Of a stretch of DNA of 23,379 bases, positions 9,220 through 19,408 are shown piece after piece. Position numbers and translations under genes: made by a program. Source of the stretch: Podochytrium sp. JEL0797 (lineage: Eukaryota > Chytridiomycota > Chytridiomycetes > Chytridiales > Chytriomycetaceae); contig JADGJG010000338.1 of assembly GCA_027596195.1 (NCBI GenBank), forward strand, positions 1-23,379, in the 5' to 3' direction. Under the pieces are notes generated by a model. The model did not search any database. It saw only the letters and a program-made list of their open reading frames with translations, and was not told where the DNA came from. Numbering within the stretch: the first letter of the stretch is position 1; every line of letters begins with the position of its first letter.

Positions 9220-10803
9220 ATGGGTTGGTGTCTCGCCAGGCGCCCCGCACTTCCCCCTCCCCCTTCAACCCGCGATCGCCGCCGTCCCCGCTACAGCCCC
9301 ACTGCTATCCCTCCCGTGCAGCAACGAGCATCGTTCTGGTTGCACGCCCTTGGGTTCCCACTCTGCCAGGCGCGGATCTCTTTAATAATTCGATATTGGC
9401 GCACGCGGACCGCGCTGCCCCAGTGCGATCGCCTGCGTATCGACCAGGACCCGCGGATCCCCTGGCGCGGAGACCGAGCCGTGCGTGTGCGGCCGGGCGA
9501 TGCGCGCAGCAATCCTTCCCTCCGCGTCACTCTGCATCCCGAATTGTTTTTTCAGTCGAGATCTAACCCTCGTTCTTTCCCCCCCTTAGCTGCCCCACGT
9601 GAAGATCAGGTTTACATGGCCAAGCTCGCTGAGCAGGCCGAGCGCTACGATGGTGCGTTGTTTTTTTTATTGACCCGACTGGTTGCCCCCCCCCCCCCAA
9701 TTTGCTGTGCTTTTTCGTCCGCTGACGGTCCTTGTTTTTCCACAGAGATGGTCACCTTCATGAAGGTTCGTTTTTGACACTGCCTGGTTTTATTGAGCGG
9801 GGAAGGGGATGGGGGAGACCCGGGTGTCTTTGTTGGGGAAAGGCCCCCGTTTTGCGACTTTGCCCAACCACTGCGAAAATTTTCACTAACTCCGCTTCTT
9901 CTATTTCCTTCCATTCGCGTCCTGCAGGAGGTTGCCAAGGTACGAATGGATTTCCCTCCTTCTCGCATCAATCTCGTAAAATTAACTGTTTTGTTGCATG
10001 TCACCAGCTTGGAGTCGAACTCACTGTCGAGGAGCGTAACCTCCTTTCGGTCGCCTACAAGAACGTGATTGGAGGACGTCGTGGCTCATGGAGAATCGTG
10101 TCCTCCATTGAGCAGAAGGAGGAGATCAAGGGCAACGAGGGACAGGTGGCCAAGATCAAGGCGTACCGCAACAAGATTGAGCAGGAGCTCCAGGACGTGT
10201 GTTCCGACATCTTGGCCGTTCTCGACGAGCACTTGATCCCTGCTGCTGAGGCTGGTGAATCTAAAGTCTTCTACTACAAGATGTTAGTTTTTTCCCTTGC
10301 GTTATCTCCCCTCTCTTGCTTATTTTTTTTGAATATTGCAGGAAGGGAGACTACCACCGTTACCTTGCCGAGTTCGCCACCGGTGACAAGCGAAAGGACT
10401 CTGCCGGACACGCGCACGAAGCCTACAAGGCCGCCACCGACATTGCCTCGACCGAGCTTGCCCCCACGCACCCGATCCGTCTCGGACTCGCCTTGAACTT
10501 CTCTGTCTTCTACTACGAGATTCTCAACTCCCCGGACCGCGCGTGCCACCTTGCCAAGCAGGCTTTCGACGATGCGATTGCCGAGCTTGACACGCTCAGC
10601 GAAGAGTCGTACAAGGACTCGACTTTGATTATGCAGCTCCTGAGAGACAACTTGACGCTCTGGACTTCTGACCTCACTGATGGTTTGTTTGCTTTGAATT
10701 GTTTTGTTGTGTGATTTGGGCGGCTGATTGATTGTTTTTTTTTGCAGCTGAGGTGGAGAAGGCTGATGATGCCAAGCCTGAGGAGGCTGAGGCTCAGAGC
10801 TAA
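9220..10803 (+). CDS. 14-3-3 protein
   Basis: Seven exons: 9220-9223, 9590-9652, 9746-9765, 9928-9939, 10008-10282, 10342-10682, 10748-10803, giving 256 aa. The protein begins [20 protein letters not shown] and carries the signature segments [33 protein letters not shown] and [19 protein letters not shown]. The binding groove residues Lys, Arg, Arg and Tyr are present, as is [12 protein letters not shown]; an acidic tail follows. 14-3-3 dimers bind phosphoserine or phosphothreonine motifs and regulate many client proteins. The first coding exon is only ATGG, which splices over a 366-nt, GC-rich intron; exons 3 and 4 are 20 and 12 nt. An alternative start would be the internal ATG at 9616, but the upstream exon restores the conserved REDQVY N-terminus. 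Identity is certain; the 4-nt first exon is inference. Confidence 0.95.
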
Positions 10804-10923
10804 GCTGGTGTGCTGTCTTTTTGATTTGGAAAGGATAACCCGTGCGCTGTGCTTCTTTGGGATGGGGGGATGTTGGTTGATTTCTTTTGAAAAAAAATTA
10901 AAAAAAAAACTTTGATGTGGTTA

Positions 10924-11639
10924 TTAAGAAATCTCTGCAGACAAGTTTGTAGCTGCTCCCTTCACAAACATGCCGATCCAATTTTGGCTGTCCTTGTCCT
11001 TGAAGCAGCCTGGTCCATTCACACGCGTTTTGTCCCATTCGGCTGTCAACCGGGATCCATCGGGCCATGTGAATGTTCCTTGTCCCATGAACGTGTTGTC
11101 TTTCCAGAGGCCGTCGTAGACTGCTCCGGTGGCGAATTCCAAGCGACCTTTGTGTGACGATGCGACTTTTTGAGCTGTTTTTTCCATCTGGAGAATCGAC
11201 GCGTTGTTGGTCACCTTTGCCGCTCATTTTATCCATTTCCCAGGAGCCTGTGTAGATGTATCCGACGGGGGATACGTGTTTGCCTTCTCCGTGGCGCACG
11301 ATTCCGAGGCCGCCGTCGAGGTCTTTGAACGCGCCTTCTGTTGGACGTGAAAACCGTGAAGTAGTTAAGTTTGTGTGAGTCGCGAGGATTGATGGATTGC
11401 AGCGATCAAGATGAAGGCGTGGGGGGGACTTGGAGGTTCTGATTGTTGGGTGGGTGGCGGAAGTGGGGTTTTTACCATATCGCGACGTGTCGGGGAAAAT
11501 GTAGATGCCCGTTTTGACGGGTGGAGCTGAACAAAGGGCGTTTGTGAGTATGGATTTGGTCCGTGAATTGGTGGTGCTTGTTACCTTCGTCTTTTGCTTT
11601 GCCGCCCTTCTCGGCGGGGGTCTTCTTTTTGGTGGACAT
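10924..11639 (-). CDS. MORN-repeat protein, MORN2-like
   Basis: Four exons on the minus strand: 11639-11585, 11526-11476, 11337-11215, 11147-10924, giving 150 aa. After a Lys-rich start (MSTKKKTPAEKGGKAK), the sequence contains MORN-type repeats: YIYTGSWEMDKMSGKG, then GRLEFATGAVYDGLWKDNTF, then GQGTFTWPDGSRLTAEWDKTR. The GRLEF.TGAVY.G..KDN.F.G.GT core closely resembles animal MORN2. The last intron (11214-11148, from GTGACC to CACAAAG) is required: without it the frame breaks in the middle of the repeats, and with it GKG joins GRLEF exactly as in MORN2. MORN repeats often bind membranes or other proteins, and MORN2 homologues occur in flagellate lineages. It is convergent with the 14-3-3 gene, 120 nt away, and divergent from the helicase gene. 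Confidence 0.82.
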
Positions 11640-11940
11640 TTTTTCTTGAGATTTGCGATGTCGCGTTTTTCTGCACTTTCTCGATTTCTTTGGATTGCTC
11701 GTTCGGCATGATTATTTATTCGGTTCATTTTTTATGTCGTTTCCTGGTATGCAGTAGTCAAGAGAGGAAAATGGAGGGTGAGGTGGTTGGAATGCCATGG
11801 AAATGAATAAAAAGGAGTCAGGTGGGCTGAGGATATTGGGTAAGGCTCGTGGACACACGCCTGGAACACTTGCCAGTCTCCAGAGCCTTACCACGCCGCA
11901 AGAGATGCGAATTGTTTTTTTTTTTTTTTTCAAGTCAAGC

Positions 11941-13430
11941 ATGTCTAAACCCGCCGCCAAAACATTCGAAGAGATTGGCGTCACCAAATGGCTCTGCGAC
12001 GGCTTGGCAGCCATCTCTCTTACCCAACCGACCGAAATCCAAGCCGCCTGTATCCCTCAGATTCTCGATGGAAGAGACTGCGTTGGTGCCTCTCGAACAG
12101 GTTCCGGAAAGACTGGTAAACCCTCTCACTCCCCATCTTGAAACGCTTTGATCTCACTCCCCCGGGATACAGCCGCCTTTGCCATCCCCATCCTCCAGAA
12201 ACTCGCCGAAGACCCCTACGGCCCATTCGCCCTCGTCCTCACACCGACCCGAGAACTGGCCTACCAAATCGCCGAACAGTTCCGTATTCTCGGCACGGGC
12301 ATTTCTCTGCGCCTTTCTGTGATTGTGGGGGGGATGGATATGATGAAGCAAGCGTTGGAACTCACGAAACGCCCGCATGTGATTATTGCGACTCCTGGGA
12401 GACTCGCGGATCACATTCGTAGTAGTGCGAATGCGATTCATTTTAAAAAGATCAAGTTTTTGGTGATGGATGAGTGTGATCGGTTGTTGGATGAGAGTTT
12501 TAGTGAGGTGAGGAGGAGTTTTTGTTTTGATAAGTGGGGGGAAGGGGGATGAAGGGAACTGACTTTTGTGTGTGTTTTTGGACAGAACCTGGAAGAGATT
12601 CTGAGTGTGGTTCCGAAAAAGAGACAGACGCTCTTGTTCACGGCCACGTTGACGGAAGAGATTGAGCAACTCAACAACACGAAAGAAGAGAAACCGTTCG
12701 TGTACCAATCTTCTTCAAGGTAATCAATCCCCTGTCGATTCCACGAAATTCCGGCATCTCAGACTTACCCCTCTCCTCCCTCAGATTCGACACGGTCGAA
12801 AAACTCGACCAAAAATACGTCTTCATCCCCTCCTCCGTACGTGACGCCTACATGGCCTACATGGTCCGCACCCTCTTCCCAGACAAAACCATGATCATCT
12901 TCACGGGCAAATGCCGCACCGCCGAACGCGTGCGCGTGCTCCTCCGCGAACTCGGGGTCCGTTCGACAGCGTTGCATGCGCAAATGTCGCAAAACGACCG
13001 ACTCGGAAGTCTCGCGAAATTCAAGAGCGGGATCGTGCCGATTCTGATTGCCACGGATGTGGGGTCCCGTGGTCTTGATATTCCGTTTGTTGAGATTGTC
13101 ATGAATTATGAGCTTCCTGCGGATGCGGCGGATTATGTGCATCGGGTCGGGAGAACGGCGAGAGCCGGGAAGGGCGGGTTGTCTGTGTCGTTGGTGACGG
13201 AGCGCGATATTGATATTTTGCAGAATATTGAGGGAAAGATTAGCAAGAAGTTGGAGGAGTATCCTGTTCCTGAGAAGCCTGTGTTGGAGACATTGAATGA
13301 GGTTGGGTTGGCGAAGCGTGTTGCGAATATGCATTTGGTGGACACCAAGTTTGGCGAGAAGAAGCGCAACAATATGGAGAAGCATGGGTTGGTGCAGGAG
13401 GGAAACAAGAAGCGGAAAACAAACGAATAA
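11941..13430 (+). CDS. DEAD-box RNA helicase, DBP8/DDX49-like (DECD variant)
   Basis: Four exons: 11941-12115, 12173-12507, 12586-12719, 12785-13430, giving 429 aa. The order of motifs is FEEIG...[10 protein letters not shown] (Q motif), GSGKT (54-58), PTREL, GG, TPGRL, DECD (158-161), FTAT (188-191), [10 protein letters not shown] (304-313) and [10 protein letters not shown] (334-343). The short overall length, lack of large extensions and the ending near [11 protein letters not shown] fit the DBP8/DDX49 group, nucleolar helicases needed for 18S rRNA maturation. Motif II reads DECD rather than DEAD, and motif III reads TAT rather than SAT. The catalytic D-E-x-D is intact. The stop codon overlaps AATAAA (13426-13431), and the UBA1 start codon follows after 75 nt. 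Helicase identity is certain; the subfamily is likely. Confidence 0.9.
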
Positions 13431-13431
13431 A
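13426..13431 (+). terminator. Poly(A) signal overlapping the helicase stop codon
   Basis: The TAA stop (13428-13430) lies inside AATAAA. Cleavage would have to fall within the 75-nt gap before the next start codon. Confidence 0.6.
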
Positions 13432-13505
13432 TATTCTCTCGTACGTAGTCAATCAAAACAAAGTGGGGAATTTCGAATATTCGAGAAAAAAAAACACAGC
13501 AAAAC

Positions 13506-16500
13506 ATGTCGAACAACATGGAAGGTGTTCAACAGGCGCCTGTCGACTCGATCGACGAGGGTCTCTACTCTCGCCAGCTGTGAGTAGTTTGCGTAGTGTT
13601 TTATTATTTATTTAGCGATCGCTTACACTTCTTCTTATTAGTTATGTGCTGGGCAAACACGCCATGATGGCAATGAGTGTGTCTAATGTGCTCATTGTGG
13701 GACTCAAGGGCCTCGGTGTTGAGATTGGTGCGTAGTGTTGTGCTGAGTTGTGTGGCCTCGTCATCGCTTTGCTAAATTCGCGTTGCGCTTTGTTTCCACA
13801 GCCAAGAACGTCATTCTCGCAGGTAACGGGTGTTGCGGCTGGCCCAGGCTACTGCCGTTTGTGTGCGTGCGCTGGCTAAACCCCTTCACCACGAACAGGT
13901 GTCAAGTCCGTGACCCTCCACGACAACGGCATCACCGAGGTCTCGGACCTCTCGTCCCAGGTGTGTGACAACCCGCCCCATTTACTTATAATTGCACTCA
14001 CACCACGATCCAGTTCTACCTCCACATGAGCGACATTGGAAAGCCCCGCGCGCAAGCCACCGTCCACCGCCTCGCCGAGCTCAACAGCTACGTGCCCGTC
14101 TCGGTCCTCGATGCCGAGCTCACGGAAGCCGAGCTCAAAAAGTACCAGGTTGTCGTGCTCACGGACGCTTCGCTGGCCGAGCAGCACCGCGTGAACGAAA
14201 TCACGCACAGGAACGGCATCAAATTCATTGCCGCCGATATGAGAGGATTGTTTGGGTATGTATTTGGGAGAGTGGCGGAGGTATAAAGTGGATACCCTCC
14301 AAGGGTTAACCATGATCCCTTTTTTTTTCTCGCAGGTCCGTGTTCAATGACTTTGGGGAAGAGTTTTTGGTTGTGGACCAGACTGGAGAGGAGCCCATTC
14401 ATGGAATGATTGCTGGAATCTCTTCGGTAAGACTCGAAGATTTGGTTTCCTGGTGAAGGGGGGGATTTTGTGTCTGACGCTTGGCATTGCAGGAGGAGAA
14501 CGGACTTGTTACGTGTTTGGAAGACCACCGTCACGGCCTCGAGGACGGTGACTACGTCACTTTCCACGAAGTGCAGGGAATGGAGGCATTGAACGGATGC
14601 GAGCCACGCAAAATCACAGTGTCTGGTGAGTGGAAGCTTTTTGTGTTTTCGTGCTCGCGCACCACCATTAAACGTTCCAATCAGGTCCATACACGTTCAA
14701 GATTGGTGACACCTCCAACTTGGGCAACTACAAGACTGGCGGTATCTTCACTCAAGTCAAGCAACCCAAGACGTTGAAATTCGTAAGTGTCTCCGTATTA
14801 CAAAAAAAGGAGTTCAAAAAATTAACATTTGCCCCCCCCCCCCCTCCATAACAGGCCTCCTTGAAAGACTCCCTCAAAGCGCCCGAGTTCTGCTTCTCAG
14901 ACTACGCCAAATTCGATCGCCCCCCTCAACTCCTCGTGGCCTTCCAAGCCCTCGACGCCTTCCGAACCGCCCACGGAGTCCTCCCCTTGCCCCGCAACGA
15001 ATCGCACGCGACCGAAGTCCTCAACAATGCTAAGGCGATCAACGCGCAATCCGCGACCCCGATCGACTTGGACGAAAAACTCATCAAGGAGCTCGCGTAC
15101 CAAGCGCGTGGAGACGTAACGCCCATGGCTGCTGTTCTCGGAGGCCTTGTGGCGCAGGAAGTGTTGAAGGCGTGTTCTGGGAAATTCAGCCCGATTTTCC
15201 AGCACCTCTTTTTCGACAGTCTTGAGTCGTTGCCGGTTGGTACGGTGTTGACGGAGCAGAGTTGTCGCCCCCAGGGGACGCGGTACGATGGTGTGATTGC
15301 CGTGTTTGGAATCGAGTTTTTCACCAAGCTCACGAACGCGAGACAGTTCCTTGTTGGTGCTGGAGCGATTGGGTGTGAGATGTTGAAGAACTGGGCCATG
15401 TTGGGGTTGGGAAGCGGACCTGAAGGGTACATTTACGTGACGGACATGGACACGATTGAAAAGTCCAACTTGAACCGACAGTTTTTGTTCCGTCCCAAGG
15501 ATGTGGGCAGACTCAAGAGTGAGTGTGCTGCGAGTGCGGTGGAGGCCATGAACCCGGATTTGCGTGGGAAGATTAAGTCGTTTGCAGACCGTGTTGGGCC
15601 TGAGACGGAGAATATCTTTGGGGATGAGTTTTGGGAGGCACTCACGGGAGTCACGAACGCGTTGGACAACGTGGAGGCGAGAAAGTATGTGGACAGACGG
15701 TGTGTGTACTACAGCAAGCCGTTGTTGGAGTCTGGGACTCTTGGGACCAAGGGGAACACTCAGGTTGTGTTGCCTGGGATTACGGAGAGTTATTCGTCGT
15801 CGAATGATCCACCTGAGAAGTCGATTCCGATTTGTACGTTGAAGAATTTCCCGAATCAGATTGAACATACGATTCAGGTTTGTGTGTGTTTTTGTGTGTT
15901 TTTTTTGGGGAGGGGGGGGGGGGGGGGGGCAGGGGTGTGGGGGGCTGAACTTTTTTGTTTGTTGAAACAGTGGGGTCGCGACATTTTTGATGGACTCTTC
16001 AGAGGACCTGCCGAGAACGTTAACATGTACCTCACGCAAGCCAACTTTATCGCGGCGACCCTGAAGGAACCCGGCAGCGCCAAAGAAACGATCGAAAGCA
16101 TTCACTCGATGCTCGTTCTCGACCGTCCCAAGTCGTTTGAACAATGCGTGTCGTGGGCGCGGTTCAAGTTCCAAGATTACTTCCACAACCAAATTGCGCA
16201 GCTCTTGTTCAACTTCCCTGTGGATGCGGTCACTTCGACGGGGACGCCGTTCTGGTCTGGGCCTAAGCGTGCGCCGACGGCGTTGGTGTTTGATGTGGAG
16301 GATCCGATTCATTTGGACTTTGTGATTGCGGCGGCGAATTTGTATGCGTTTAATTTTGGGTTGAAGGGTGAGTGTTTTTTTTCTGGCGGGGTGTGGGGGT
16401 GTTTTGCTGATGAGGTGGCGTGCGTGTGTGTAGGTGAGCGTGACCCCAAGTACTTCAAGGCTGTTCTTGCGACCATTGTGGTTCCCGAGTTCCAGCCAAA

Positions 16501-17399
16501 GAGTGGTGTCAAGATTCAGGTTCAGGAGAATGAAAATGTTCAGAACCAGTCTACTGGTACGTTTTGCACTTTTGATCGAGTAAAACGTACATTCTGCTCA
16601 CGGCATAAACCATTCTATAAAAAAAACCAGACGCCTCCGAACTCGAAGCCCTCGTCAAGGCCCTCCCGACCCCGTCCTCGCTTCCTGGCTACAAGCTCCA
16701 CGCGGCCGACTTTGAAAAGGACGACGACACCAACTTCCACATTGACTTTATCACTGCCACGTCGAACCTGCGTGCGTCCAACTACAGCATCCCTGTGGCG
16801 GACCGTTTGAAGACGAAGTTTATTGCGGGGAAGATTATCCCTGCGATTGCGACGACGACGGCGTTGGTGACGGGGTTGGTTTGTTTGGAGTTGTTCAAGG
16901 TTTGTTCTTTGTTTTTTTTCCAGAGGGGAGGAAGGAGAGGGTCTCTGATTTTCTGCAAAAAAAAAACCCCCAGATCATCCACGGCCAAGCCAAAATCGAA
17001 GACTACAAAAACGGGTTCATCAACCTCGCGCTCCCCTTCTTTGGCTTCTCTGAGCCCGTGGCGGTCCAAAAATTCAAATACCACGATAAGGAGTGGACGC
17101 TCTGGGACCGTTTCGACATTCAAGGCGACCTCACGCTGCAACAGTTGTTGGACCACTTCAAAACGGAACACGAGCTCGAAATCACAATGCTCTCTTCGGG
17201 TGTATCGATGCTGTACAGTTTCTTTATGCAAAAGGCGAAGCGGGAGGAACGGTTGGGCATGACGATTACGCAGCTGATTGAGAGTATTAGCAAGAAGCCT
17301 GTTCCTGCGCATGTGAAGGCGATTGTGTTGGAGGTTTGTGTGAATGATCGGGAGGGGGAGGATGTGGAGGTGCCGTATGTTAAGATTGTTGTTCGTTGA
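13506..17399 (+). CDS. UBA1: Ubiquitin-activating enzyme E1 (UBA1)
   Basis: Thirteen exons: 13506-13579, 13642-13727, 13802-13822, 13899-13960, 14014-14255, 14336-14426, 14493-14625, 14685-14782, 14855-15877, 15971-16367, 16434-16556, 16631-16899, 16974-17399, giving 1014 aa, the usual E1 length. The inactive adenylation half starts with YSRQLYVLG and [12 protein letters not shown]. The active half has the ATP-binding GAGAIG (about 437-442), then [16 protein letters not shown]. The catalytic cysteine is C596 in [10 protein letters not shown], which ends just before intron 9 and continues as WGRDIF. The C-terminal ubiquitin-fold domain, which binds E2, starts near the [10 protein letters not shown] segment. 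The enzyme adenylates ubiquitin and passes it through a thioester to E2s. Intron 9 contains an 18-nt G run. The gene starts only 75 nt after the helicase stop. Confidence 0.97.
15911..15930 (+). repeat. 18-nt G homopolymer inside UBA1 intron 9
   Basis: A run of 18 G follows GGGGA in the intron at 15878-15970, after a T run. In RNA it could form a G-quadruplex and affect splicing, and it is prone to length error in sequencing. Confidence 0.85.
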
Positions 17400-17677
17400 G
17401 GAGGAGTTAAGGGGGTTGGTTGGTGTGGGAGGTAGGGAGGGGGGTGGTTTGGTGCGGGGAGGTTTTTTGTTTCGCAGTTTTAGGGGAATACATTTTTTGT
17501 TTCTCATTGTTTTTTCCTTTCCCCCACCAAAAAACACTACAACACTCCGAGAAAAGAAGAAAAAAAGGGATCAGAGAAAGAGAGGGGAATGAATGCGGGG
17601 GGAGGATGCAGCAAAATGAGCAAGGCGGGGAGCAAGCAGCACACACAAGTTTCCAAAAAAGAATGCCAACCCCAGCA

Positions 17678-19053
17678 TCATTGACTCCCGACCCTTTGAA
17701 TCCAACCCAACAACTTGAACCCCGCACGGCCCGCGTTTCTACCCTCTCCACCACCCCCACCACCTGCCCCGCCCACCAAAATAAGCTGCTTCTTTTCGTC
17801 ACAAGCGGAAGAATCCGAAGCACAACTATTGCTTCGCGAAGCGGCGGCCGTGGCGAGACCTGAGTGCAACTTTTTTGTGTGTGAAAACAGGGACGACACG
17901 CGACGCACGAGTTTCGAGGTCATTGTTGCGAGTTTGGCTTTTTGGATACGTGTTTGGAGGAGTCTTGGTTCGATTGTTGTGCGGCAGTACTGAGTTTTTT
18001 TTTTTTTTTTTTGGGGGGGGGGGTGGTTAGGAAATGGGCGGGATGGGGGGCGGGGGGGACGTACGGGACATTCGGAGGATTTCTGGATCCATTCTTGGAG
18101 GCAGTAGTAGCAGAATGAGTCTGGATTTTGTTGTTTTTTTTTTGTGTGTGTGTGTGGAATTGTCAAAACAAAAAAACAAGCCCAAAGACACGCGTGCGCA
18201 CAACGCAAACAAAATAAAACTACTCACGAGCGCATTCCCCAATCACAACCAATTCCCTACTGCTCCTTGCTTCCCAACACACGGGACACATGTAGCATGA
18301 TTCGAGGCAGGCTGCTGAGTCTGTTGGACTCGAAATTTGACAGGTTGTGGACGCGGTCTTTGGGTAGTCGAGGAAGGATTCGGGTTCTTCAAACAGGGGA
18401 GACGGACTTGCTGTGAGGGATCCGCCTGGGTGGGTTACGATGACCACGTCGTCGTGTTTTTTTGCGGTGGCGTGGGAGGTGTGGAAGGGGTCGGTGTCTG
18501 TGTATCGCGTCATTTCCATGGTGGAATGGTCGTGGTTGTGGTTGGATTCTGAGAAGGGACTCGTGGCGACACGTGTTGTTGTGAGTGGGGAGGATTTGTC
18601 GGTGTTTTGACGGGTGGATTCGAGTTGTTGTGAGGTGGTGCTGTGATGCGCGTCAAACGGCTCGAGGAGGATCAAGAGGCGTTTGGACTTTTCCTTGAGT
18701 GTCTGTGGTTTCGCGAGGCTCGATGGGTCGAGGGTGACGGGGAGGGTGGTTCCGCGGCGGAGGCGGAAGAAGGACGCGAGGGGCGTAGCAGGGGCGGGGA
18801 CACGCGCGGGTTCTGGATCGGGGTGTGTGGATGCGGGATTGGGATGGGGTTCGTGGGTGGGGAGTGGGTTGTTGTTGTCGCGAGGAGTCGCGGGGGAAGC
18901 GGGGGAATAGGCGGTGGTGGCGAGGGCGGTACTGGGCATGGGGCGAAGGGAAAGGTCTTGGGCGGGATCGGCCGCGGCGGTTTCGGAGGGGTGCGAATGC
19001 AACGCGAGGGGGAAGGAAGGGCCGTTGGAGAGGCGGGGCGTTGGGCGGGACAT
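17678..19053 (-). CDS. RING-finger (C3HC4) protein, probable E3 ubiquitin ligase
   Basis: Three exons on the minus strand: 19053-18228, 18120-18065, 17989-17678, giving 397 aa. Splicing creates a complete C3HC4 RING: C256-x2-C259-x14-C274-x-H276-x2-C279-x2-C282-x10-C293-x2-C296. H276 is formed across the first intron and the final C-P-Y-C across the second, which strongly supports both introns. The first 250 residues are Pro/Ser/Thr-rich and look disordered; the tail is basic and then Gly-rich (VGGAGGGGGGEG). RING proteins recruit E2 enzymes and transfer ubiquitin. The start at 19053 (MSRPTPRLSNG) is preferred to an in-frame upstream codon at 19197 that would add a hydrophobic stretch. A 29-nt intron in the tail with a stop near 17828 is possible, but it is shorter than any other intron here. 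Confidence 0.75.
18001..18023. repeat. T18-G11 homopolymer pair in the RING gene intron
   Basis: On the plus strand 18 T (from 17995) run into 11 G (18013-18023). On the coding strand this is a C run followed by an A run ending in CTCAG, so the acceptor of intron 2 is preceded by poly-A instead of the usual pyrimidine tract. Confidence 0.8.
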
Positions 19054-19408
19054 TTTCGGTGGCGCGAATGCGGGGATGAAAGACAAAAAAAAAACAAACG
19101 CGGTCGAGAACACACCCCCACATATGGGCGAAAAACATGCTTCTCGTTCTCTTTGCTTTCTCGCATCCTCAGCAAAAATGTGCATGGAGGGCCCCAAGTG
19201 TCGAGGGAATGGGTGATGCGCGGGTTGCTGCGCACAGACACTCGTTTTCTCCTTCGTTTTCCTCTTTTGAAAGGTCTTTCGTTGTTTGCACGCAATGCAA
19301 GAGTAAATAGTAGACTTGTCGCACTGAGATTCGACTCAGAGTCCAAGAACTAGTCCCCGCATTCCTTTTTATTCCCCCATTCCTTTTTACACTGCATTAA
19401 AATGGAGA
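19054..19408. other. Gap between the RING and ERF4-domain genes
   Basis: About 350 nt, probably the promoter and leader of the minus-strand RING gene plus the 3' UTR of the ERF4-domain gene. It contains CATTCCTTTTTA twice (near 19360 and 19379), a small CTGAG-ATTCGA-CTCAG stem near 19324-19339, and an in-frame minus-strand extension up to 19197. No separate gene is seen. Confidence 0.5.
19368..19373 (-). terminator. Poly(A) signal for the ERF4-domain gene
   Basis: AATAAA on the minus strand, 36 nt past the stop codon. Confidence 0.5.

Noticed and set aside
14897..16312. 471-codon open frame antisense to UBA1
   Set aside because: It mirrors the E1 coding exons, is Arg/His-rich and has no motif of its own.
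17829..17880. Extra 29-nt intron near the 3' end of the RING gene giving an earlier stop
   Set aside because: It is shorter than all other introns seen, and its donor GTTTTC is weak. Reading through keeps the frame open.
19315..19345. Possible tRNA T-arm (GATTCGACTC) near a small stem
   Set aside because: No acceptor stem, D-arm or anticodon arm can be folded around it.
18643..19353. Long plus-strand frames rich in Gly, Arg and Glu
   Set aside because: They are the complement of the Pro/Ser-rich exon of the RING gene; the RING cysteines and splice sites favour the minus strand.
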